5,207 nucleotides of DNA, from NCBI GenBank assembly GCA_001778455.1, contig MFGX01000126.1, positions 1 to 5,207 on the forward strand, in the 5' to 3' direction. The notes beneath the pieces were generated by a model. The model saw only the letters and a list, made by a program, of their open reading frames with translations. It was not told the origin of the DNA and made no database searches. The DNA comes from Candidatus Fraserbacteria bacterium RBG_16_55_9. GTDB taxonomy: Bacteria > Bipolaricaulota > Bipolaricaulia > RBG-16-55-9. A program made the position numbers and the translations under genes. Within the stretch, counting starts at the first letter, position 1; each line of letters starts with the position of its first letter. Positions 1 to 4,766 of the stretch are shown one piece after another.

Positions 1-2
1 GG

Positions 3-485
3 CGGGCAGCGCCAGTAGGGGCCTTCACGCATCGCCAGTTTGCCCTCAAAGAAATCCACGATTGGGATTGGATAGGTGCATGGACAAAGCCCTACGCAGC
101 CTGCGCGCACATCGGCAACTCACCGATCTTGCCCCATTGGGAGCCGATCTTCATGTGGGGGATTCACACGCTCGGCGTTCGGCGGGCTCGTTCGGATGTC
201 TTCGTGGCTCTGCCTGTTGCCATCGGCGCGGCCGGCAAGGTTGGGCGGGCCAGGTTAGCAGATGGCATGGCACCTGGACATCCGCGCCCCAAGCCTATCG
301 AACTGTTCCGCGATCTCATCTGGCTCCTGAGTGACGAGGGGCAGACCATCCTTGATCCCTTCATGGGCAGCGGCACAACCCTACGCGCAGCGAAAGACCT
401 GAGCCGCCGCGCCATCGGGATCGAGATCGAAGAGCGCTACTGCGAGATCGCCGTCAAGCGCCTAGCCCAAGAGGTGTTGTACTGA
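3..485 (+). CDS. DNA amino-methyltransferase (N4/N6 type), C-terminal part, truncated by left window edge
   Basis: The frame is open from the left edge to TGA at 483-485, giving 160 visible residues with no start codon needed inside the window. Visible residues 118-126 read DPFMGSGTT, the S-adenosylmethionine-binding motif I (FxGxG) of N4-cytosine/N6-adenine methyltransferases (PF01555 type). It is preceded by KPIELF (from residue 97) and followed by GIEIEERYCEIAVKRL, the usual acidic strand and C-terminal helix after motif I. The segment SPILPHWEPIFMWG (about 40-53) fits the stretch that normally lies between the catalytic and SAM-binding halves. Motif I close to the C-terminus implies that the catalytic DPPY-type motif lies upstream, outside the window, so target base and activity cannot be judged. 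In phages such enzymes often protect DNA from host restriction or act as orphan methylases. A TTG at 129 could start a shorter product but would cut the conserved fold. The stop overlaps the next ATG (TGATG). Confidence 0.9.
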   Translation, partial: RAAPVGAFTHRQFALKEIHDWDWIGAWTKPYAACAHIGNSPILPHWEPIFMWGIHTLGVRRARSDVFVALPVAIGAAGKVGRARLADGMAPGHPRPKPIELFRDLIWLLSDEGQTILDPFMGSGTTLRAAKDLSRRAIGIEIEERYCEIAVKRLAQEVLY

Positions 486-547
486 TGGCTAAGCCCGTTA
501 CCCACGTCCCTGGCTGCACCGTCGATGGCTGCCCAGCTGCATCTTGA
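485..547 (+). pseudogene. 20-codon mini-ORF, probable remnant copy of the N-terminus of the gene at 922
   Basis: The ATG at 485 overlaps the methyltransferase stop (TGATG) and the frame closes at TGA 545-547 after 20 codons. The peptide begins MAKPVTHVPGCTVDGCP. Aligned without gaps to the product of the gene starting at GTG 922 (MSDAVTYVDVCTVDGCP), 11 of 17 residues are identical, and both copies begin at their start codons. At the DNA level I count 34 of 50 matches between 485-534 and 922-971. In the shared motif (515-534 against 952-971) 18 of 20 match, and both differences are silent third-position changes. After the last Cys-Pro the two diverge and this copy stops. The simplest reading is a broken duplicate of the 922 gene, left where the HNH gene at 557 now stands. 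A translated coupling peptide is possible. The last bases of the ORF feed into the SD of the next gene. Confidence 0.55.
515..534 (+). repeat. Direct repeat copy 1 (partner at 952-971)
   Basis: Twenty bases encode CTVDGCP (plus the first two bases of Pro) and match 952-971 at 18 of 20 positions. The two copies flank the HNH gene at 557-925 in the same orientation. They are too diverged to be a recent target-site duplication. Silent differences suggest an old gene-segment duplication. Confidence 0.6.
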
Positions 548-556
548 GGGATTGCG

Positions 557-925
557 ATGACCCGAACGGCTTGTAGTCCGCCTGAAGGTTGCCATCACTG
601 CGGCGGGCAACTGATAGGCCGCAGGACTGCCTATTGTTCCGATGCTTGCCGTCGCGAGCACCAGGCTAACCATTTCTGGGGAGCAGCAAGCAATGCGGCG
701 AGGGTTCGGGCTGGCCGATGTGAAGAATGTGGAAAACCTGGCGGCCTGGAGGTTCACCACAAGGAGCCTGTCTGGGATGCAATTGAATATGGCAAGGTCA
801 GTTGTGCCCATCACCAGGAGGGCCTCATCGTTCTCTGCAAGCGATGCCACGTGACATCCCATAAGAAGTTGCGGGGAACATATCGCGAAGAACCCCAATG
901 CGTGGAGCAGGGAGTCTTGCTGTGA
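557..925 (+). CDS. HNH endonuclease-like protein with N-terminal zinc finger
   Basis: This 122-aa protein starts at ATG 557, with GAGGG (546-550) six bases upstream as SD. Residues 12-35 hold C12-x2-C15 and C27-x3-C31, a treble-clef-like zinc finger of the kind often found at the start of phage HNH proteins. Residues 55-102 form the HNH module: C55-x2-C58, L-E-V-H67-H68 as the ββα-metal core, then L-I-V-L-C94-x2-C97-H98-x3-H102. The family nicks or cuts DNA using one metal ion, and the extra cysteines bind structural zinc. The central Asn expected nine residues before H98 is Gly89, so catalysis may be altered or lost. The stop TGA overlaps the next start as GTGA. The gene is flanked by two related copies of the N-terminus of the next gene, which suggests insertion beside or into it. 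A mobile (homing-type) role is inference; in another phage-like setting it could serve packaging or recombination. Confidence 0.8.
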   Translation: MTRTACSPPEGCHHCGGQLIGRRTAYCSDACRREHQANHFWGAASNAARVRAGRCEECGKPGGLEVHHKEPVWDAIEYGKVSCAHHQEGLIVLCKRCHVTSHKKLRGTYREEPQCVEQGVLL

Positions 926-1977
926 GTGACGCCGTGACCTACGTGGACGTTTGTACCGTTGATGGCTGCCCGCACCCGAACGACAACGACTTTCATCGCT
1001 GTCTAGTGGACGGCAGGCTTGAAGCCCAACACCACCATTGGCCGAAACGCGGCATGGGTGGCCGGAACCTGAAAAGTCAGATCGTCGCCTGCCTCTGTCA
1101 GCGTTGCCACGATAACACCGACCTCATCTGGGGCAATGGCGTCCTGGACTTTCCGACAGGCGAGCGGCTATATCGCATCTGGCGAGTGATCGACAACGTA
1201 ACCGTGGCCGAGCGAGTCCTGCGGGAAGCCAAGCAAGGCGTGGTGATCGGTGATGAGGGTGGGAGCGGGAGCTTGGAGGACCGAAATGTCCCGACTTCCA
1301 AGAGTCAGGGTAAGCCTCCCGCCCTCGTCCCTGACCATCCGCCCACAGCGTTCTGTATATCGTCAGGTCTCCTGCCGGTAACTGATCCCCTAGAAGATGC
1401 TGAACCTCTGACTGCTGGTGCTCAGACGCCCGCGCCTGAGACCACCTGCACCGATGGGCCCTTAGTGGTGGTGGAACTACCCTTGTTTAACGGCGAGCCG
1501 GTGTTCCACAGCCGTGTCGGGATCCCCGACTACACCTCCGAGGAAGGCCGGTTGATTCTGCGTGAGGGTCTTCTCTTCGAGCGCTACGAGCAGATCGTCC
1601 AGTCCCTAGAGTACGTGCAGCGCAACCTCAACTGGCACATCGGCGATGCGGTGGTCTACGGGGAGAGAACCTACGGCGAGGAAGCATATCAGGCATTCTC
1701 CGGCTTCGAGAGCATGGGGTTCGGGATCGAGCGGATCAAGCAATGCGGCTGGGTCGCCTCTCAGTTTCCGCCTAGTACGCGGGTATTGGGCGCGGGTTGG
1801 AGCGCTCACCGGATCGTCGCCGCCCTACCGGAGCCCGAACGCACACAGCTTTTGGAGCGCGCCGCCGATGAGGGCATGACCACGCGCGATTTACGGGAGG
1901 TAATACGAGGTTCGAAGTCAGAGTGTACCCATGAACCTATCATGCGTTGCCGCAAATGTGGGATTGTGCTAGAATGA
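922..1977 (+). CDS. HNH-like zinc domain fused to a LmbU-like DNA-binding domain, with C-terminal zinc tail
   Basis: I choose GTG 922 (351 aa) for three reasons: AGGGAG (909-914) lies seven bases upstream, the GTGA overlap couples it to the HNH gene, and the related mini-ORF at 485 starts at exactly the aligned residue. An in-frame ATG at 898 would add eight residues. Residues 11-67 look HNH-like: C11, C16, C27, then LEAQHHHWPKRGMGG (H37-H39) and C59-x2-C62-H63. The usual central Asn position is Ile54 and the last His position is Asp67, so it may bind rather than cut. Residues about 100-190 are a Pro/Thr/Ser-rich linker. Residues about 205-330 resemble the domain of actinobacterial LmbU-type regulators: WHIGDAVVYGERTYGE, then G-x-x-x-I, C-x-WVA-x-x-F, S-x-H-R-I-V-AALPEPER, LLERAADEG and DLREVIR. 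The tail has C335-x-H337 and C343-x2-C346, a zinc-knuckle pattern. A DNA-binding or regulatory role in the phage is inferred. Confidence 0.75.
   Translation: MSDAVTYVDVCTVDGCPHPNDNDFHRCLVDGRLEAQHHHWPKRGMGGRNLKSQIVACLCQRCHDNTDLIWGNGVLDFPTGERLYRIWRVIDNVTVAERVLREAKQGVVIGDEGGSGSLEDRNVPTSKSQGKPPALVPDHPPTAFCISSGLLPVTDPLEDAEPLTAGAQTPAPETTCTDGPLVVVELPLFNGEPVFHSRVGIPDYTSEEGRLILREGLLFERYEQIVQSLEYVQRNLNWHIGDAVVYGERTYGEEAYQAFSGFESMGFGIERIKQCGWVASQFPPSTRVLGAGWSAHRIVAALPEPERTQLLERAADEGMTTRDLREVIRGSKSECTHEPIMRCRKCGIVLE
952..971 (+). repeat. Direct repeat copy 2 (partner at 515-534)
   Basis: This is the second copy of the 20-base CTVDGCP-coding repeat, lying within codons 11-17 of the HNH/LmbU-like gene. 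It matches copy 1 at 18 of 20 positions. Weaker similarity extends upstream to both start codons. Confidence 0.6.
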
Positions 1978-1995
1978 GAGTGCAGCTTAGCAAAT

Positions 1996-2025
1996 GTGGC
2001 CGCGAGGGGGTTAGCCTCCGGCCAC
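1996..2025 (+). promoter_or_regulatory. GC-rich hairpin in the leader of the HNH_3 gene
   Basis: GTGGCCG (1996-2002) pairs perfectly with CGGCCAC (2019-2025). After one bulged C (2003), GAGG (2004-2007) pairs with CCTC (2015-2018), leaving a seven-base loop. That is 11 base pairs, 9 of them G-C. It lies between the stop at 1977 and my preferred start at 2052. No T-run follows, so it does not look like an intrinsic terminator. It could block ribosomes running through from upstream, protect the mRNA, or be chance structure if translation starts at 1974. Confidence 0.45.
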
Positions 2026-2032
2026 GCGACAC

Positions 2033-2051
2033 CGAAAGGATCGAGCTTTCG
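2033..2051 (+). promoter_or_regulatory. Small hairpin covering the SD and abutting the start of the HNH_3 gene
   Basis: CGAAAG (2033-2038) and CTTTCG (2046-2051) are a perfect six-base inverted repeat with a seven-base loop, ending at the base before ATG 2052. The only SD-like sequence, GAAAGGA (2034-2040), lies mostly inside the left arm and would be masked when the hairpin forms. Masking of the ribosome site by a hairpin is known for the T4 td-intron homing endonuclease I-TevI. The parallel here is inference. Confidence 0.4.
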
Positions 2052-2477
2052 ATGCACCCTCAGTATAACTTCCTCTGGCGTCTCACGTCCAAGATTCGCT
2101 TCGATCCCAGCGGGTGTTGGATTTGGATTGCGCATCGTTGCCATGGCTATGGTTATCTGGGAGTGAGCGGTCGTTTTCTTCGTGTCCATCGGCGTCTGTA
2201 TCTAATTGCTAAAGATAGCCCCATAGCTCCTGTTAGCCTTGATCACCTTTGCCGCAACCGCGCTTGCGTTAACCCCGACCACCTAGAACCGACAACAGTC
2301 CGCGAGAACACGTTACGGGGTACTGGGTTTGCTGCCGTGAACGCTCGGAAAACGCACTGCCCCCAAGGCCATCCCTACGATCTGGTTAATACCTACTTCT
2401 TGGGGAATCGGCGTCACTGTCGTGCCTGTCACAGAATACGGCAACGTCTTTGGGAAAAGCGAAAGTGCGCCACATGA
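2052..2477 (+). CDS. HNH endonuclease, HNH_3 type, with C-terminal zinc knuckle
   Basis: From ATG 2052 the protein is 141 aa and matches the common phage HNH layout throughout. The N-terminal part reads CWIWIAHRCHGYGYLGVSG (from C22), followed by R-x-H46-R-x-L-Y. The core is LDHLCRNRACVNPDHLEP: H65, C67, C72, N74 and H77, then T-x-x-E-N86-T-L-R-G (HNH_3, PF13392). The C-terminal knuckle is C103-P-x-G-H107 with C123-x2-C126. All core residues are present, so it is probably an active DNA nickase or cutter; such genes are often free-standing homing endonucleases. Another start, ATG 1974, overlaps the upstream stop (ATGA) and gives 167 aa. I prefer 2052 because the family normally starts only a few residues before FW-x-K-type sequence and because 1978-2051 is hairpin-rich. 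The 3' end overlaps the next start (ATGA at 2474-2477). Codons here are visibly richer in T-ending choices than the neighbours, suggesting separate acquisition. Confidence 0.87.
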   Translation: MHPQYNFLWRLTSKIRFDPSGCWIWIAHRCHGYGYLGVSGRFLRVHRRLYLIAKDSPIAPVSLDHLCRNRACVNPDHLEPTTVRENTLRGTGFAAVNARKTHCPQGHPYDLVNTYFLGNRRHCRACHRIRQRLWEKRKCAT

Positions 2478-2665
2478 CAGCCTGGCTTGTCCGCATCTGG
2501 TTCAAGGGGCTGCTGGGAAATCAGGAGATACGGCTTCGTGGCTCAGTCCCTGAGTACCTGATTTTCGTTGGCAGCCACAAGGACTGGACGTATCTGGCGT
2601 CGAGGGGCAAGATGCTAGCTCGATTCCACGCGGCGCTAGAGCGCTCGGAAGTGGTGATGGTATGA
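2474..2665 (+). CDS. Small basic protein of unknown function
   Basis: The protein is 63 aa and starts at ATG 2474, which overlaps the HNH_3 stop as ATGA. Its own stop overlaps the next start in the same way. A TTG at 2450 would add eight residues but lies inside the HNH gene with no better SD. The protein is rich in Arg, Lys, Trp and Leu, begins MTAWLVRIWFKG, and has no Cys, no membrane segment and no motif I recognise. The SD is poor, so translation probably depends on coupling to the HNH gene. Tight packing between two nuclease genes is the main reason to believe it is real. A role with the downstream VRR-NUC protein is possible, but there is no direct evidence for one. Confidence 0.6.
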   Translation: MTAWLVRIWFKGLLGNQEIRLRGSVPEYLIFVGSHKDWTYLASRGKMLARFHAALERSEVVMV

Positions 2666-3120
2666 CGGTGAAAGATAAGGTTTCTGCTCTTCTGGCGATA
2701 GGTTTGAACCAAACTGAGGTTGCACGACAGCTCAGCATTAGTCCCCAGCGGGTAAGCCAGATAACAAATGAAGAGAGCTACCGCGCCAGTTGCCAGAAAC
2801 TACGGGTAGGTGAGCGGGACGTGACCCGACAGATCATCGCCCTGTTGCAAACGCTTGGGGCCTATGTCCTGAAGATACACGGCCACGGGATGCAGCGGCG
2901 AGGCGTACCGGATTTGGCCTGTGTCTACAAGGGCTTTGCGGTATGGATTGAGGTCAAGAGCCCCAACGCCCGTCGGGGACTTTCGCCGGAGCAGCAGACG
3001 GAGATCGCGGCGATACAGGCGGCCGGGGGCGTAGCATTCGAAGCGAGGTGTATTGAGGACGTGCTGTTGGGCCTGGAGACGATTGAGCCCAAGCTGCGGG
3101 AGAGAGTGAAGGTAACGTGA
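2662..3120 (+). CDS. VRR-NUC domain nuclease with N-terminal helix-turn-helix
   Basis: The protein is 152 aa and starts at ATG 2662 (ATGA overlap with the upstream stop). Residues about 6-35 read as a helix-turn-helix, with GLNQTEVARQLSISPQRVSQI showing the helix-turn-helix spacing seen in sigma-region-4 and Xre-type proteins. Residues about 51-140 match the VRR-NUC fold (PF08774), a PD-(D/E)xK nuclease: E51-x-x-V-T-R-Q-I, L-G-A, K71-x-H-G, RRGVPD84L, then I-E97-V-K99-S and G-L-S-P-E-Q111. D84, E97 and K99 are the expected catalytic set, and Q111 with the flanking residues is the family's conserved glutamine. VRR-NUC proteins act on branched or flap DNA (FAN1 family) and are common as small stand-alone nucleases in phages. 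The HTH is an addition that could target the nuclease to a site. The downstream gene begins just after, or overlaps, this stop. Confidence 0.88.
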   Translation: MTVKDKVSALLAIGLNQTEVARQLSISPQRVSQITNEESYRASCQKLRVGERDVTRQIIALLQTLGAYVLKIHGHGMQRRGVPDLACVYKGFAVWIEVKSPNARRGLSPEQQTEIAAIQAAGGVAFEARCIEDVLLGLETIEPKLRERVKVT

Positions 3121-3143
3121 GGAAGGCTGGCGGGAGGACTCGC

Positions 3144-3593
3144 ATGGACGCGCCCAAGGGGATGCAGGTGGTCGGTAATGTCACAGCGGGGTCAGGGGTT
3201 CACCTCTTCGTTTACACCACGAAGGACGGGAAGGTCGTGTTGGCGTCTGAGAGTGAGAGTCACCGGACCCTTCACTACTTCAACCCCGAACAAGCGAGAG
3301 ACCTTGCCGCGATTCTGCTGCGGGGAGCCGACTTGATTTGGGACGCTGGATTCGGGCCGGAGGATCACACCCGTGTAGCTATCGAGCTTCTACGGGGCGG
3401 GAGCAGGATCGCGCGGGCGGCGCTAAAGCAGAAGGGTGGCTCGAAGTGTTGGAATTATTGGGCTTGCACCAGTCCTGTGCGTTTCAGCGTCACGCCTAGA
3501 GGGAACTCAGTACGAAATATTGTTGGCTACGCATGGCCTCGCCGCTGGTCTCTAGCCAACCTGCGTGCAGCCCTAGAGGAGATGACGGGATGA
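3144..3593 (+). CDS. Phage protein of unknown function with a TPEEA-like helical segment
   Basis: I choose ATG 3144 (149 aa) because GGGAGG (3132-3137) sits six bases upstream. GTG 3117 overlaps the VRR-NUC stop (GTGA) and would add nine residues. Residues about 19-65 look like a small β-hairpin (VHLFVYTTKDGKVVLAS) followed by a helix, NPEQARDLAAILLRGADL. This resembles the LTPEEARELA-type module seen in many short phage proteins of unknown role. The second half (about 75-149) seems a separate unit, with IELLRGGSRIARAAL, an aromatic/Cys patch KCWNYWAC (C102, C108), a β-rich stretch and RRWSLANLRAALEEM at the end. I do not recognise it. The last codons overlap the next ATG (ATGA at 3590-3593). 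Confidence 0.7.
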   Translation: MDAPKGMQVVGNVTAGSGVHLFVYTTKDGKVVLASESESHRTLHYFNPEQARDLAAILLRGADLIWDAGFGPEDHTRVAIELLRGGSRIARAALKQKGGSKCWNYWACTSPVRFSVTPRGNSVRNIVGYAWPRRWSLANLRAALEEMTG

Positions 3594-3652
3594 TCCGCAC
3601 GTTCCGCTGCAAAGACGGACTGCGATTAGAGGATGCTTGTAAAGGGGAGTGA
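3590..3652 (+). CDS. 20-codon mini-ORF, coupling peptide or gene remnant
   Basis: ATG 3590 overlaps the upstream stop as ATGA, and the frame ends at TGA 3650-3652 after 20 codons (MIRTFRCKDGL, then a short Lys/Glu end). It fills almost exactly the gap between two genes, and its last codons form the SD (GGGGAG, 3644-3649) of the next one. It may keep ribosomes on the message, or be the truncated start of a lost gene. No function is recognised and chance cannot be excluded. Confidence 0.35.
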   Translation: MIRTFRCKDGLRLEDACKGE

Positions 3653-3656
3653 AGCC

Positions 3657-3968
3657 ATGACCATAGCCGAGATCATCGAACGGGCGAGGCGAGTTAGAGA
3701 TTACCTGATCGCAGACAAAACACGTCAAGAGTATATGTACCCCCATGCCTCTGAAGATGTTCTCAGTGCATTGGGGTGCATACGCGCTCTCATCGTTGAC
3801 CTGAAAGCGCTGAATATGAGGGCGGATTTGGATGTGCGGGTCTGGAAGGACTTCCCCACTATCTTGCAGGAGACTGGGGGTGGTGAGTGGCATCCTGAAC
3901 CTCCCCTAGAATCAATGGAGGCTGAAGATTTAATTCTTGTCCACATTGCAATTTGGGAGGAGCCATGA
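3657..3968 (+). CDS. Small helical protein of unknown function
   Basis: The protein is 103 aa from ATG 3657, with GGGGAG (3644-3649) seven bases upstream. An ATG at 3633 lies inside the preceding mini-ORF and has no SD. The first 50 residues predict as two amphipathic helices: MTIAEIIERARRVRDYL, then SEDVLSALGCIRALIVDLKAL. The C-terminal part is acidic and aromatic (EWHPEPP, then AEDLILVHIAIWEEP). No catalytic motif, Cys cluster or membrane segment is seen. The N-terminal pattern MT-x-AE-x-x, then ARR, then R-x-LI-x-x-xxA is loosely like that of the next protein, so the two could be distant paralogues. The stop overlaps the next ATG (ATGA). Confidence 0.65.
   Translation: MTIAEIIERARRVRDYLIADKTRQEYMYPHASEDVLSALGCIRALIVDLKALNMRADLDVRVWKDFPTILQETGGGEWHPEPPLESMEAEDLILVHIAIWEEP
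3956..3968 (+). repeat. Repeated translation-start cassette, copy 1
   Basis: GGAGGAGCCATGA occurs here and again exactly at 4754-4766. It combines a strong SD, a four- to six-base spacer and the ATG of the gene that follows. It drives the gene at 3965 in this copy and the endolysin at 4763 in the other. Confidence 0.6.
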
Positions 3969-4252
3969 CCAACGCAGAGGTGCTGGCGGCACTAGAGGAA
4001 GCGCGTCGGTTATACAACAGCCATTGCGGTATGCAGGGCGACATGATCCTCCGCGACCTCATTCGCAGCATCGAGGCCGAACCGGAGCCACTGGACACGT
4101 TCAACGAAGTGGTGCTAAAAGGCCCAGATCGCGATTGGGCGTTGGAGCATTACTGGCCCGCCGATGAGCAGCCGTTCGGTGAGGGCGAAGAGTGCCTCGT
4201 CACCGTCAAGGTCTACCCAAGGGAGGTGCAGGATGAACATGACGCCGGATAA
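3965..4252 (+). CDS. Small acidic protein of unknown function
   Basis: The protein is 95 aa from ATG 3965. The SD GGGAGG (3955-3960) is close upstream and the start overlaps the previous stop (ATGA). Residues 1-40 form a helical pair (MTNAEVLAALEEARRLY, then ILRDLIRSIEAEPEP). The rest is acidic and probably β-rich: FNEVVLKGPDRDWALEHYWP, then EEDCL-like ECLVTVKVYP. There is one Cys in each half and no zinc pair. I do not recognise a family. Its end overlaps the next gene by 20 bases in a different frame, so the last residues (EVQDEHDAG) share DNA with the next start. Confidence 0.65.
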   Translation: MTNAEVLAALEEARRLYNSHCGMQGDMILRDLIRSIEAEPEPLDTFNEVVLKGPDRDWALEHYWPADEQPFGEGEECLVTVKVYPREVQDEHDAG

Positions 4253-4556
4253 CGCGCTGGAATATCTGATGGGCCACTTGGATGCCTGCAACGACCCTGC
4301 CTGCAGCTTCCATGCTAAGCAGCAAGAAGCCGAAGCCGTCCTCCGCCGCGCCCTGCTCCCGCCCGCCGACGAGCGCACGGTGCTGGCGGAAGGGTTCATA
4401 GACAAGGATGCCTTGGCCGATTACAAGGCTGATAGGGCGTCGAATGTCTGTGTCTTCCGCGACCAAGCGTTGCATGACGAACAACCCGTCCTCATCGTCC
4501 TCGCCGATGCACCGGAGGACCTGGTGCCTATGGTGGAGCGAGAGGAGGAGGCGTGA
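4233..4556 (+). CDS. Acidic protein of unknown function
   Basis: The protein is 107 aa from ATG 4233, with GGGAGG (4221-4226) six bases upstream. That SD decides the start: in-frame codons back to 4164 would overlap the previous gene far more and have no SD. The N-terminal half is a helix with a small Cys/His group, C19-x4-C24-x2-H27, then QQEAEAVLRRALLPPADE. The C-terminal half alternates strand and acidic residues (VCVFRDQALHDEQPVLIVLADAPEDLVPMV) and ends with a Glu run. Two Cys and one His are too few for a clear zinc site. No function is recognised. The stop overlaps the next start (TGATG, 4554-4558), and the acidic end is partly forced by the GAGGAGGAG that serves as the next gene's SD. 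Confidence 0.7.
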   Translation: MNMTPDNALEYLMGHLDACNDPACSFHAKQQEAEAVLRRALLPPADERTVLAEGFIDKDALADYKADRASNVCVFRDQALHDEQPVLIVLADAPEDLVPMVEREEEA

Positions 4557-4741
4557 TGGCTGACCAAAGCCGACAAAAGGTGAGGGTGGATTTGAACCTT
4601 GCTGCCGAATTCCTTGTGGTTCTGGCTGTCTGTCTCCTTGTTTTCTGGATTTGGGGTGTACCCATTGCTGATCAACTCGGCGATTGTGCCCACAAGTTTA
4701 TTGAGGCCAAGAACGGTGGGGTGGTTGATGCGCTGCCCTGA
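4556..4741 (+). CDS. Small single-span membrane protein, holin candidate
   Basis: The protein is 61 aa from ATG 4556, with AGGAGG (4543-4548) seven bases upstream. A GTG at 4553 would add only one residue. The N-terminus is charged (DQSRQKVRVD), followed by one hydrophobic segment at about residues 17-37 (FLVVLAVCLLVFWIWGVPI), then a short polar end with C44. With positive residues before the segment, the N-terminus is probably in the cytoplasm. Its place directly before an endolysin-like gene, its size and its single span fit a small phage holin, a pinholin-like protein or another lysis helper that opens the inner membrane. Sequence alone does not prove this, since small membrane proteins of unknown role are also common beside lysis genes. 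Confidence 0.72.
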   Translation: MADQSRQKVRVDLNLAAEFLVVLAVCLLVFWIWGVPIADQLGDCAHKFIEAKNGGVVDALP

Positions 4742-4753
4742 CTGTCGCCAAGA

Positions 4754-4766
4754 GGAGGAGCCATGA
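4754..4766 (+). repeat. Repeated translation-start cassette, copy 2
   Basis: An exact copy of GGAGGAGCCATGA at 3956-3968, extended on the left here by AGA. It places a very strong SD four to six bases before the endolysin ATG at 4763. Confidence 0.6.

Noticed and set aside
62..334. Other + strand frames inside the methyltransferase
   Set aside because: The frame from base 3 carries the DPFMGSGTT motif and flanking family sequence. The alternative frames have none.
437..898. Minus-strand open frame of 153 codons
   Set aside because: It is antisense to the HNH gene, which has clear Cys/His motifs and an SD. Its product shows no domain.
515..971. Transposon target-site duplication or att sites around the HNH gene
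   Set aside because: The repeats are 18/20 with silent codon differences and the similarity follows the protein frame, which fits a gene-segment duplication better. No transposase or integrase is present.
1996..2025. Intrinsic terminator
   Set aside because: The hairpin is strong but no T-run follows; the next bases are GCGACACCG.
1806..2189. Minus-strand open frame of 127 codons
   Set aside because: It is antisense to the LmbU-like domain and the start of the HNH_3 protein, both supported by conserved motifs.
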